DNA of 64,000 nt from Lachnospiraceae bacterium (GTDB lineage: Bacteria > Bacillota > Clostridia > Lachnospirales > Lachnospiraceae). Within the stretch, counting starts at the first letter, position 1; each line of letters begins with the position of its first letter. A program made the position numbers and the translations under genes. The stretch lies in assembly GCA_017500935.1 (NCBI GenBank), contig JAFVXW010000029.1, positions 1 through 64,000 on the forward strand, written 5' to 3'. The notes under the pieces are model-generated. The model was given only the letters and a program-made list of their open reading frames with translations, did not search any database and was not told the DNA's origin. Shown here piece by piece: positions 7,000-15,782 of the stretch.

Positions 7000-7515
7000 T
7001 TGGAATCATTATGGCGAGAGAAATGTCATTTTGCTGATATGGGGAAATATATGAGAGACGAGTATTTTTACAGTAATAGAAAAGTAGAATCGATCAAGCT
7101 GGAATACTGTATTGAGTCATGTAAAACATTTGAAGAATTCAGTAAAAGTTTTTCAGATGAATTTCTGAATGATGATACCCGGGTGGGTGACTATCTTGAT
7201 GATTTGTTAAGAGATTATGATAAAAAGGCTTCGGTTGTTTCCTTTGATGCACATCTTGCCAATTCTTATGTGGGAAATATTATCAATGGAAAAAAGAATA
7301 ATCCTTCCAGAGACGCACTGATAAATATTTGTCTGGCGATAGGAACCACACTGGAGCAGGCACAATATCTATTGAAATATGCAGGTCATGCTCCTTTGTA
7401 TGTCCGAAGAAAAAGGGATGTGATTATCTGGTTTGGATTTATGAAACATGAAACAATAGAAATTGTAAATGACAATCTATTGCAATGCGGTTTAAAACCT
7501 TTATATAGTGAATGA
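7000..7515 (+). CDS. HTH-type protein, start uncertain
   Basis: About 171 residues. The region SYVGNIINGKKNNPSRDALINICLAIGTTLEQAQYLLKYAG resembles the lambda-repressor-like HTH found in mobile-element proteins of gut Firmicutes. A conserved-looking tail follows (LYVRRKRDVIIWFGF, ending CGLKPLYSE). The start is odd. The strong RBS AAGGAGG (6973-6979) is 20 bases before TTG 7000, with open frame but no ATG/GTG/TTG between. The 5' end may be altered, or a non-standard start may be used. The next gene overlaps or abuts it. Confidence 0.6.
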   Translation: MESLWREKCHFADMGKYMRDEYFYSNRKVESIKLEYCIESCKTFEEFSKSFSDEFLNDDTRVGDYLDDLLRDYDKKASVVSFDAHLANSYVGNIINGKKNNPSRDALINICLAIGTTLEQAQYLLKYAGHAPLYVRRKRDVIIWFGFMKHETIEIVNDNLLQCGLKPLYSE

Positions 7516-7603
7516 AAAATTGCTACTGGCAGTAGGAGAGGGATTCTATAAGTTCCTTTATAATGAAGACATTACAAAAAACATTCATTACGGAGGAAAC
7601 AAC

Positions 7604-7993
7604 ATGAAGACTAATAAAATTTTGATTATTGCACAGGCGTTTTATGGAAATCGGACAGAAACAAGTATTTCTCCAGAGGATATTGACAAATTTATTCTTG
7701 GGTATTCAGGTGATATAAAGATTACTGAAGAAATAGACAGAACAGTAATCAAGATTCCTAATACAGATAATCTGGTACTTATTTATAATAAGTATGAAGA
7801 AGAAAAAAGATTATTGGAAAAAGACGAATTATTCGAAAAAGAAAATTATCAATTAAAGCCGTTAGCTTTTATTACCGAAGACAATATTGAGATTTACAGC
7901 AGGTGTATAGTATGCCGGATTAGTGAGAATGGAGCGTATGAAAGTTTGCAGGACGAAGACTATCATAAGTTTATGAAGTATTTGGCAGGATGA
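7604..7993 (+). CDS. Hypothetical protein
   Basis: 129 residues from ATG 7604, seven bases after GGAGG. No recognised family. It is acidic and mixed alpha/beta, probably cytosolic, with a Lys/Glu-rich helix at about residues 65-85. It lies downstream of the HTH gene and ends at a hairpin terminator. Confidence 0.6.
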   Translation: MKTNKILIIAQAFYGNRTETSISPEDIDKFILGYSGDIKITEEIDRTVIKIPNTDNLVLIYNKYEEEKRLLEKDELFEKENYQLKPLAFITEDNIEIYSRCIVCRISENGAYESLQDEDYHKFMKYLAG

Positions 7994-7999
7994 GTCAGA

Positions 8000-8027
8000 G
8001 CCGGACAATTGTAACATTGTCCGGCTT
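8000..8027 (+). terminator. Hairpin terminator
   Basis: GCCGGACAAT (8000-8009) pairs perfectly with ATTGTCCGGC (8016-8025); the T tract is short. Confidence 0.6.
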
Positions 8028-8067
8028 CTAATGGGTATGATGATGTGAATATTGAAGGGGACAGGCA

Positions 8068-9087
8068 ATGAGTGGTGAGATAATTGTTTCAGATGCATTG
8101 GCAAAAATGAAGGAAGAAATCAAGATGTTAAAGGCAAAGCTGGCAGAATTATGGCAGGAGAGAGACGACTTGATTTATCATATCTGTCCGGAACTTCGGG
8201 CAAAGTATGCTGCTGAAATCGGTGATTATCAAAATAGGGCAAATTATCAGGAACTGATGATTTTGGAATTGAAACGTCGAATTGAAATTGCACGGGCAGC
8301 GCTGAATCGAGGGCAGAGCATTTCTGAAGAGGAAGTGGACAAACAAATCGAGAAAGAGTATCAGGAGTTTCACCAAAAGGTGGATGAAGAGTACCAAAAA
8401 TCAAAGAAATCTCAGGAAGAACAGGCGCAGAAGGAAGAAAAGCGCAAGTTCTATGAGGAACAGTGGAAAAGCCAATATAGTCATCGGGAGGACGGCGAAA
8501 AAGCAGAGAATGACTCTGATACAAAGGATTCTGACGGGGAAGATTCTGATACGGAGAATACTTCGAAGGAGAAAGATGAAGAGACAATAGAGAATAACGA
8601 TACGAAACCGAAAGAAAAGCCTCTTCCCAATGTTAAGGATTTGTATCGAAAGATAGTAAAAAAGTTGCATCCGGACATGAACCCTGATGTCACGGAGCAT
8701 GAGTTGGAGCTTTTTCACAGAGCCTCTAAGGCTTATGAAGAGGGAGATATCATGACTCTTCAGGCAATATATGATGAAGTTTATGGATTGGATACAGAGG
8801 TGCTGTCTCAGGAAGAAAGCATGGAACAATTAATTAATCTCAAAGAGCAGTTGATGGATAGAATCGCTAAAGCAATTGCGGAGATTGAATCCATAAAAGG
8901 AGATTTCCCCTACACAGAAAAAGAATTTTTGGATAATCAAGAGGCTGTGAAGGCAAAGCAGGATGCAATTATCCGACTAATCCAAGAATATGAAAAAGAA
9001 ATTATTCGAATAAGTAAGCTTTTGCAGGAAATAAATCAAGAAATGAATGAATTACAGAAAAAGAAGAGGGATAAAAACTATGAATGA
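8068..9087 (+). CDS. J-domain (DnaJ-like) coiled-coil protein
   Basis: 339 residues. The N-terminal half is coiled coil (about 1-115) and then an acidic, Ser/Asp-rich linker. Residues about 190-240 form a divergent J-domain with the HPD motif (LYRKIVKKLHPDMNPDV), which in this family stimulates the ATPase of an Hsp70. The C-terminal 90 residues are again coiled coil. The position of the J-domain and the two coiled coils are unlike housekeeping DnaJ. It overlaps the HIRAN gene by 8 bp, so both are likely made together. Confidence 0.75.
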   Translation: MSGEIIVSDALAKMKEEIKMLKAKLAELWQERDDLIYHICPELRAKYAAEIGDYQNRANYQELMILELKRRIEIARAALNRGQSISEEEVDKQIEKEYQEFHQKVDEEYQKSKKSQEEQAQKEEKRKFYEEQWKSQYSHREDGEKAENDSDTKDSDGEDSDTENTSKEKDEETIENNDTKPKEKPLPNVKDLYRKIVKKLHPDMNPDVTEHELELFHRASKAYEEGDIMTLQAIYDEVYGLDTEVLSQEESMEQLINLKEQLMDRIAKAIAEIESIKGDFPYTEKEFLDNQEAVKAKQDAIIRLIQEYEKEIIRISKLLQEINQEMNELQKKKRDKNYE

Positions 9088-9505
9088 GGAAAAGAAGGAA
9101 TTGTTCATAAGAGAAAATGATGTCTTGGCAGTGAGCTTTCTCAAACAAAATGGAAATAGTGTGCAAAGTCCTTTTTCAAGAGATATCTTTCTGATGCATA
9201 CCATGATCAATGGGGCGATGCATGTGGATGGAATACATAAGAGAGCTTCAAAGCTGCACGAGGGGGATCGGGTGCAATTGGTTCTGGAACCCAAAAACAA
9301 ATACGATGATAAGGCAATTCTTGTGAAGAATGAGAAGGGGGATAAACTGGGATATATACCCAGAATAAAGAATGAAGTGCTTTATCATTTGATGGATGCG
9401 GGTAAGTATTTGTTTGGTATCGTGAAGGAAGGGGATATCGGAGAGAAACTGGATCCTGATGATAGTTGGATAGAGATTTATATTGATGTTTATATGGTGG
9501 ATTAA
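9080..9505 (+). CDS. HIRAN domain protein
   Basis: 141 residues from ATG 9080, inside the end of the J-domain gene. It consists almost entirely of a HIRAN domain: LHEGDRVQLVLEPKNKYDD, then AILVKNEKGDKLGYIPR. In other proteins this domain binds single-stranded or damaged DNA ends. Here it stands alone. Coupling to the J-domain gene suggests a shared process (inference). A terminator follows. Confidence 0.8.
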   Translation: MNEEKKELFIRENDVLAVSFLKQNGNSVQSPFSRDIFLMHTMINGAMHVDGIHKRASKLHEGDRVQLVLEPKNKYDDKAILVKNEKGDKLGYIPRIKNEVLYHLMDAGKYLFGIVKEGDIGEKLDPDDSWIEIYIDVYMVD

Positions 9506-9527
9506 TAGATAACCAGGAAAAGCTATG

Positions 9528-9571
9528 AATCGGCAGAGAGTTCAGTGATGGATTTGATGCCGATTTTTTGC
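9528..9571 (+). terminator. Rho-independent terminator before the defence locus
   Basis: AATCGGCA (9528-9535) pairs with TGCCGATT (9558-9565), followed by T residues. It separates the HIRAN operon from the large locus that starts at 9.67 kb. Confidence 0.75.
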
Positions 9572-9665
9572 TAATAGAGAACTGCAAATGGACGCAGAGA
9601 AGGAGGAGAGAGAAATCTTGCCTCTTTTTTGGAAGGCAAATAATTGTGCAATCAGGCAAGCATAA

Positions 9666-9694
9666 TTGATTTTATTCGAAGTTTAGACTATAAT
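9666..9694 (+). promoter_or_regulatory. Promoter of the helicase (restriction-like) operon
   Basis: TTGATT (9666-9671), 17-bp spacer, TATAAT (9689-9694), 48 bp before the small HTH gene. It is the only obvious promoter before the 16-kb run of genes. Confidence 0.7.
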
Positions 9695-9742
9695 ATAACT
9701 TAGGGTAATTTTGCTTAGTTGTTTTTGTGGAGAGGCATTACG

Positions 9743-9937
9743 ATGGAATATTTATCAATTAAACAAGTATCGGAAAAATGGGGACTTTCGACTAGAAGAA
9801 TTAATGTTTTATGTTCAGAAGGACGGATTGCTGGTGCAACAAAAATTGGTTCATATTGGGCAATACCAGCAGAAGCAGAGAAACCAAAAGATGCGAGAAT
9901 AAAAAGCGGAAAGTATGTTATTTCTGCTTCTAATTAA
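9743..9937 (+). CDS. Small MerR/excisionase-type HTH protein
   Basis: 64 residues from ATG 9743, preceded by AGAGG. It is a winged-HTH of the MerR/excisionase type covering residues 1-50 (YLSIKQVSEKWGLSTRRINV, then GRIAGATKIGSYWAIPAEA). As the first gene of the defence locus it is a candidate regulator of the operon, perhaps acting at the palindrome before dndB. A role as an excisionase-like factor is also possible. Confidence 0.75.
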   Translation: MEYLSIKQVSEKWGLSTRRINVLCSEGRIAGATKIGSYWAIPAEAEKPKDARIKSGKYVISASN

Positions 9938-9977
9938 AGAATGCTAGTCTTGGATAAAAGGAACAAGGGGAAATAAA

Positions 9978-12900
9978 ATGGCAAATATGATAGATAAAAA
10001 AACTTCCTTCCATGGAGAAGCTAAGGTTTGGGAAAAAATGAATGAATACCTTCCAAATGATGTGATTGCATATAACAACCGCGAAATTAATGGTCGAGAA
10101 TTTGATTATTGCTTATTCATTGAGGGAATGGGTGCGCTCATTATTGAAGTAAAGGGTTGGCTAGCAGATAAAATAAACGTTCAAGGAATCGACAGTATTG
10201 TTGTTGAAGGATATGATCAGCCACAGAGATCACCAAAAAAACAGGCTAGAGCATATCGTTTTGCTTTATTAAACAAAATAAAAGAGAAGCATAATGTTAG
10301 TCCGTTAGTCTTCGATATGGTTTGTTATCCATTCATAACAAAAGATGAATACGAGGCAGCACATTTAAATATTGTATCTGAAGAGCAGTTCACTATTTTC
10401 AAAGAAGATCTCGATAGCAAAGAAGCGCTTATAAATAAAATAAATCAAGGATATGATGCTGTTAAAAGTATTCCACATGCAGACTTTTCTCGCGACTTAA
10501 TAGTAAAGTTGCGTCAAGATTGGGAGCCTGATTTCGTAAATGCTGTTTTACCAGATGAAATTATAGGGATGCCATATTCTATTTTGTCAGTACATCCATC
10601 TAGTTTAACTGAGACTGTGAAAAAGAATATAGTGTTGGAATATTTCTCTGGAACCAAACGTGTTGTTTTTCTTGCCAATAAATCAGATTATGACTCCTTA
10701 CTTGATGAATTTAACAAGGAGTTTATGAAGCATAATGTTCAGCCTAAGAGTAACACATTAGTTGTTGGATATAAAAATGGTTTAAAGGTTGGAGAAAAAT
10801 CAAGCAGAACATTTAATCTTGAAATTTATCGTGTTGATAATTTATCTTCTATAACATTAAACGAACTTTCCGTCGAAGAAGGTATTATGAGTGATGTTGA
10901 TGCAACTGTTATAGATAAATTATCTAAGATTACCAATTTCAATATGCAGCAGTTTGAAGTAGAACACTCTCCTGCAGATTGCAATACATTGGTTGAGGCT
11001 GGTGCTGGAACGGGAAAAACCTTTTCAATGGTTTCAAGAATTGCATATCTCTGCAATAAGAAAATTGGTTCTGTTGCGAATATTGCTGAAGAAATTGCAA
11101 TGGTTACATTTACGAACGATGCGGCTAATAACATGAAGGTTCGATTAAAGCAGATGTTCGTAAACTATTTTATATTAACAGGAAAGCCAAAGTACTTAAA
11201 ATTTGTAGAAGACACCGATTGTGCACATATTTCAACTATTCATAGCTTTACTTTAGATATTTTGAGAAACGAGGTTCTTTATACTGGTCTTGGAACAAAT
11301 TTTAGAATATCAGCTAACGAATATCTGAGAGGCAAAATTTATGACGAGTATCTCAGTGTATTTTTGGCGGAAATGGAATTACAGAATCCTAATTTTATAA
11401 ATGAAATTCCTGTTCCGATATACGATTTAAAAAAGAAAATTATTGCCATTGCAGACCGCCTTCTTGCCAAGAGCATTAATTTGAAATCAATAAAGCCTTC
11501 AGAAATGGGAGTTACAATTGATAATACGCTTCCGTACTTTAACGACATTATTACAAATGTAATTATTCCTGCAGAAGAAAAATATTCTGAGGATGTGCAT
11601 CTCTCCAATGATATAGATTTAAAAGAGTGTATCATTCTTTTGGAAAAAGTAATGAAGCAAATTCCAGGGAATATTGAATCTTTACGTATGAATTATTTGT
11701 TTGTGGATGAGTTTCAGGATACAGATGATGTGCAGATTCGTGCATTTCAGAATCTTCAGAAAGTCATTAATGCTGAATGTAAATTATTTGTTGTAGGTGA
11801 CTTAAAGCAGAGTATTTATAGATTTAGAGGTGCTAAGTTAAGTGCTTTTAAACAGCTTATGAATAAGAGTATGTATTCTTGGAACACTTATCATCTTAAC
11901 ATTAACTATCGTACAGATGGAAGGTTGCTCGATTTGTATGATGATATTTTCGCTGGAATGGGTGCTCAGAATTACTTGCCATACAACCAAATTAATGACC
12001 AGTTAACAAGTAATGTGTTGACTGACATTGAGGAAGATCAATTGTTTGTTTCAATTCCTTGTCATGGAAAAGATGAGGAAAAGTTTATGGATACATTTAT
12101 TGATACAGTAAAGCAACAAATGTCTGTATTATCTTCAATTATTAAGAAGCGATCTGATGAAGGAAAAGAACCATTAAGTAAAGAAGAACGTACGATAGCG
12201 ATTCTTGTACGTAGTAATTGGCAGATCGACCGTCTGGTAACTGCAGCAAAGGACAGAAATATAAAAATCAATATAAAATCAGGAGGGGATCTTTTCCAGT
12301 TAGAATCCACCTTGGATTTGTATAGACTGGTTTTACTTTTAAATAATCCGTCGAATCCTGTATATCTTGTAAACTTTATTGAATCTAACTACGTTGCTTT
12401 ACATTTGGATTATCAGAAGTATCACGGAATGTCAGATAAAGAAAGCTTAGATGATCTAAATAGGATTATGGATGAATTCTTTACAATCAGAATGGGGAAA
12501 ACATGGCGGCAGATTGTTAATGAAGCATTCACACAACCTGTATTGTTTGTTTTAAAGCAATTATATGATTGTCTGCAGCCTTGGAAGAACTATAGTCGCA
12601 GCCTTTCTGAACAAAAATACTACATGGCAAATTATGAGTATTTAATGGAATGTATTATCAGACACTCTCGAATTGATAGTCTTACCTTAAATCAAATTTT
12701 GGAGTATTTGAGAATCAATATTCTCACCGGACAGAAACAATTGTCAAGAGGTGTGGAAGCAGATGATCAGGGAATTCAGTTAATGTGTACTACGATTCAT
12801 AAATCAAAAGGACTCGAGTATGGAACTATCATCTTGCCATATACTTATGAGGATATCAGCGACATTAAAAAAGTAAAATTAGATGCTAATTATTCGGATT

Positions 12901-13106
12901 CAAAGTTGTCATATACGGTTGTATTTGAAAATAAAGTAAGGGAACGAAATTCTAACTATGACGAGACTATTGAAATTGATGAGCAGATTTCGGAAGAAGC
13001 TCGCATCCTTTATGTTGCATTAACCAGAGCAATAAGAAATTGTGTTTGGATGAATAATATTGATATAACTCCAAGTATTAGCTGGGGTTCTTTGATGGAG
13101 GGGTGA
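9978..13106 (+). CDS. NERD-domain UvrD/Rep-type helicase
   Basis: 1042 residues. An N-terminal NERD (nuclease-related) domain spans about residues 10-100 (FHGEAKVWEKMNEYLP, NREINGREFDY, ALIIEVKGW). A superfamily 1 helicase follows: GAGTGKT (Lys347), VDEFQDTDD near residue 576, GDLKQSIYRFRGA, TIHKSKGLEYGTII near residue 945 and YVALTRA near the end. The D-Y...E-V-K residues of NERD are compatible with nuclease activity. The stop is one base before the next start. Context suggests the two proteins form an AddAB/RecBCD-like pair within the defence system. Confidence 0.9.
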   Translation: MANMIDKKTSFHGEAKVWEKMNEYLPNDVIAYNNREINGREFDYCLFIEGMGALIIEVKGWLADKINVQGIDSIVVEGYDQPQRSPKKQARAYRFALLNKIKEKHNVSPLVFDMVCYPFITKDEYEAAHLNIVSEEQFTIFKEDLDSKEALINKINQGYDAVKSIPHADFSRDLIVKLRQDWEPDFVNAVLPDEIIGMPYSILSVHPSSLTETVKKNIVLEYFSGTKRVVFLANKSDYDSLLDEFNKEFMKHNVQPKSNTLVVGYKNGLKVGEKSSRTFNLEIYRVDNLSSITLNELSVEEGIMSDVDATVIDKLSKITNFNMQQFEVEHSPADCNTLVEAGAGTGKTFSMVSRIAYLCNKKIGSVANIAEEIAMVTFTNDAANNMKVRLKQMFVNYFILTGKPKYLKFVEDTDCAHISTIHSFTLDILRNEVLYTGLGTNFRISANEYLRGKIYDEYLSVFLAEMELQNPNFINEIPVPIYDLKKKIIAIADRLLAKSINLKSIKPSEMGVTIDNTLPYFNDIITNVIIPAEEKYSEDVHLSNDIDLKECIILLEKVMKQIPGNIESLRMNYLFVDEFQDTDDVQIRAFQNLQKVINAECKLFVVGDLKQSIYRFRGAKLSAFKQLMNKSMYSWNTYHLNINYRTDGRLLDLYDDIFAGMGAQNYLPYNQINDQLTSNVLTDIEEDQLFVSIPCHGKDEEKFMDTFIDTVKQQMSVLSSIIKKRSDEGKEPLSKEERTIAILVRSNWQIDRLVTAAKDRNIKINIKSGGDLFQLESTLDLYRLVLLLNNPSNPVYLVNFIESNYVALHLDYQKYHGMSDKESLDDLNRIMDEFFTIRMGKTWRQIVNEAFTQPVLFVLKQLYDCLQPWKNYSRSLSEQKYYMANYEYLMECIIRHSRIDSLTLNQILEYLRINILTGQKQLSRGVEADDQGIQLMCTTIHKSKGLEYGTIILPYTYEDISDIKKVKLDANYSDSKLSYTVVFENKVRERNSNYDETIEIDEQISEEARILYVALTRAIRNCVWMNNIDITPSISWGSLMEG

Positions 13107-13107
13107 A

Positions 13108-15771
13108 ATGTCCATTGCAATATATACATATCGTGATCCATACAAGTTAAATAAGGAAGCATATTGGGAAGAAATCAAGGGTTGCCCTTACTTTTGTGTT
13201 TCTCAGACTTTGGTTAATGGATTGAAAACTATATACAAAAATGATTTTCAGCAAGGGCGTGTTACTACAATCCAATATCTAATTGAGGCTTTATTTGAAT
13301 ATTGGGAAAGTACTGCTTGTATTGTTAAGCAGCATACGGATATTGATAATATTATTTCTGCAGGACTTCCTCCTGTTTTGGGATCTGATATGCAAGAAAA
13401 CATAGTAAGAGCATTTCTTTACAACCGGGAAGAAGTGTTTGAAAGTATTCGTGTCATGTTTGAACTGAATATCAATATCAATGATATTGTATTTGATAAA
13501 CTGACATCTGAGCAGAAATTTATTGTTGAAGTTTTTAGAAAAATTTTAACTTCTGAGAAGAAAAGAGATTTCTTTTTGAAGGATGATTTTAGGGAAAATG
13601 AAATTGATATAGCAATAAATCATGCGATGCAGAGAGCTCGTAAAGATTTAGATTGCGCTGTTGTTAATAAGGATTGTGTAGTAATCCATGGTGTTCATCA
13701 ATTTTCGCCCATTATGCTTCGTGCTATTGAACGGATAGCTGAATATAAGAAAGTAATTTTGTTGTTTAATTATCAGCCACAGTATAAGAATATATATCAA
13801 ACTTGGATCGATATATATTCGGCATTTGATTGTTCTATATTAGATTCTACTACAGCGGAATTCAGACCTAGCTTGTCTTTTCCTATCAGCTATGAGGGAA
13901 ATCTTATAGCTGATAATATCGGAAAACTTACGAATGGACAAATGGCTAGTGTTTCATTAGATTCTGAGATTGAAATTTTAGAATTTGATAACATGACAGA
14001 ATTTGCGGGATATGTAGCAGAAGTATTTAATGCTGCTGAGAAGGCAGATCCAGACAATCCGATGAGACAAATGCGGGAACAAATTTATGCCGCTAATAGT
14101 TCAGTTAATGACATTTTAAAAATATACTTTCCTGAGCAGTTTGGAGAAAGACAGTTTTTAGACTATCCTTTAGGACACTTTTTCCTTGCAGTGGCGAACA
14201 TGTGGGATCCTGTCAATAATGAGATGTCTATTACGGATATTAATGATGTAAAAGAATGTTTAGAAGCGGGAATTTTAAAAGAGGAATATCTGGGAGAACT
14301 GGCGTCAATTTTTGGTAAGATGTCTGCCATGTTTGAAGGTAGCGCGTCCATTGATGAGATGTTAAAAAGACTTAAAAGCCTTAGAAAGAGTAAAAGACAT
14401 CTTACAGATGCAACAAAAAAAGAATACGTTAGTCATATATCGTATTATCAAGTATCAAAACAGGATGTGGAAAAAATTGAACAAGCTTTAAATGAGTTGG
14501 AAGAATTGGCAGCATTCTTTTATGAAGATTTTGAAAATAAATCTCATAACTTCTGTGATTTTTATAAGCGATTAAAAACATATCTTCAGGATGAAGTACT
14601 TGATACCAAGGACTTAGGTGAAGAATTTTCTGATATTATTCGAAGAGTATTGGTTCGATTGGAAGAGGTTGAGAATATCGATGCATCAGCTTCTTTTGAA
14701 TGCTTGAAAGCCACGATGTCTATTTATCTTGTTCAGGAAACAAAACCGGGAAAGAGTGCGAACTGGATTGTTAGAAATTTTGAGCAGATCGATGGTGATA
14801 TCATGCGAAGTTTAAATGAACAGGTAAATGGTAAACCAGTAGTGATTCACTTCGCATGCTTGACTGATGAAGATATGGATACAGTATCAAAATCTATCTA
14901 TTCATGGCCTTTGAATAATGAGTTTTTTGAAGTTGCTCAAGAACCTGTAGATTGGAAATATCAAGTTTACGTTAAGGCAAGAAACGAGTACAAAAATTTC
15001 AAAAGATATGCATTGGTATATGGTCTAGAATTCAATAGAGCCAAGTATAAATTAAGTTATGTTAAGAGAGATGGGGAGAAAGAACGTGAACCATATTATC
15101 TTTTGAAAATACTTGGTGCAAGGAAAACATCATATCAAGATACTAGAGTGGGTGGATTTCTTCAAGGTGTTTCTAATATTGCAGTTGGTGGTATCGGGAA
15201 AGCCCAATATGACGTGTATGATTATTATAGATATAAGATTTGTAAGTACCGATTCTTGTTGGAAGCAATTATCGAAAATTCAACTGTTTACAAAGATACG
15301 TTTCTTTTAGTGAAGTATTTAGAAGTTCTTTTGGAAAACCAAATTAAAGAAGAATTACAAGGATTGCCAATAAGTGAGGCTGTTCTTGTCGACAAATTAG
15401 ATGACACTTTTGATGATTTGAAAAAGTTCTTCCCATTTGTTTTGAATATCAATCGAATGGATGCAATCAACAATATTCGAAGCAGATTGATAAATGGAAA
15501 ATCAAAGAGTCTACCGATTCTTTCTGAAGAGGAAAGGAAGTATATGATGATTAGAGAATTGTTTATTCATAAACAGCTTTCAGATCCAAAGACTTTCAGA
15601 AAAAATATCTTGCAAGAAAAATTTCCAGAAGTAACTGAAGAGAAAATAGAACAGGTATTATCAGAGGAAAATTTGGCAAAATACAGATTCCATAAAGAAG
15701 TAGATTTATGGTGCCAATACTGCTCAAACAGAGAGTCGTGTGCGGCTTATTATGCCAAAACTGACATCTAA
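13108..15771 (+). CDS. AddB/RecB-like Fe-S cluster protein
   Basis: 887 residues, one base after the UvrD-like gene. The C-terminus carries Cys869, Cys872 and Cys878 (C-x2-C-x5-C) and an upstream Cys712 in ICKYRF. This is the four-cysteine arrangement that holds the iron-sulfur cluster of AddB and Cas4-type nucleases. I do not see the usual acidic-x-Lys (DYK-like) catalytic motif between them, so the nuclease may be inactive or too divergent to read. The N-terminal 600 residues are helicase-like in length, but no Walker A motif is visible. It is probably the structural partner of the preceding helicase. Confidence 0.65.
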   Translation: MSIAIYTYRDPYKLNKEAYWEEIKGCPYFCVSQTLVNGLKTIYKNDFQQGRVTTIQYLIEALFEYWESTACIVKQHTDIDNIISAGLPPVLGSDMQENIVRAFLYNREEVFESIRVMFELNININDIVFDKLTSEQKFIVEVFRKILTSEKKRDFFLKDDFRENEIDIAINHAMQRARKDLDCAVVNKDCVVIHGVHQFSPIMLRAIERIAEYKKVILLFNYQPQYKNIYQTWIDIYSAFDCSILDSTTAEFRPSLSFPISYEGNLIADNIGKLTNGQMASVSLDSEIEILEFDNMTEFAGYVAEVFNAAEKADPDNPMRQMREQIYAANSSVNDILKIYFPEQFGERQFLDYPLGHFFLAVANMWDPVNNEMSITDINDVKECLEAGILKEEYLGELASIFGKMSAMFEGSASIDEMLKRLKSLRKSKRHLTDATKKEYVSHISYYQVSKQDVEKIEQALNELEELAAFFYEDFENKSHNFCDFYKRLKTYLQDEVLDTKDLGEEFSDIIRRVLVRLEEVENIDASASFECLKATMSIYLVQETKPGKSANWIVRNFEQIDGDIMRSLNEQVNGKPVVIHFACLTDEDMDTVSKSIYSWPLNNEFFEVAQEPVDWKYQVYVKARNEYKNFKRYALVYGLEFNRAKYKLSYVKRDGEKEREPYYLLKILGARKTSYQDTRVGGFLQGVSNIAVGGIGKAQYDVYDYYRYKICKYRFLLEAIIENSTVYKDTFLLVKYLEVLLENQIKEELQGLPISEAVLVDKLDDTFDDLKKFFPFVLNINRMDAINNIRSRLINGKSKSLPILSEEERKYMMIRELFIHKQLSDPKTFRKNILQEKFPEVTEEKIEQVLSEENLAKYRFHKEVDLWCQYCSNRESCAAYYAKTDI

Positions 15772-15782
15772 GGAGAGATTAA

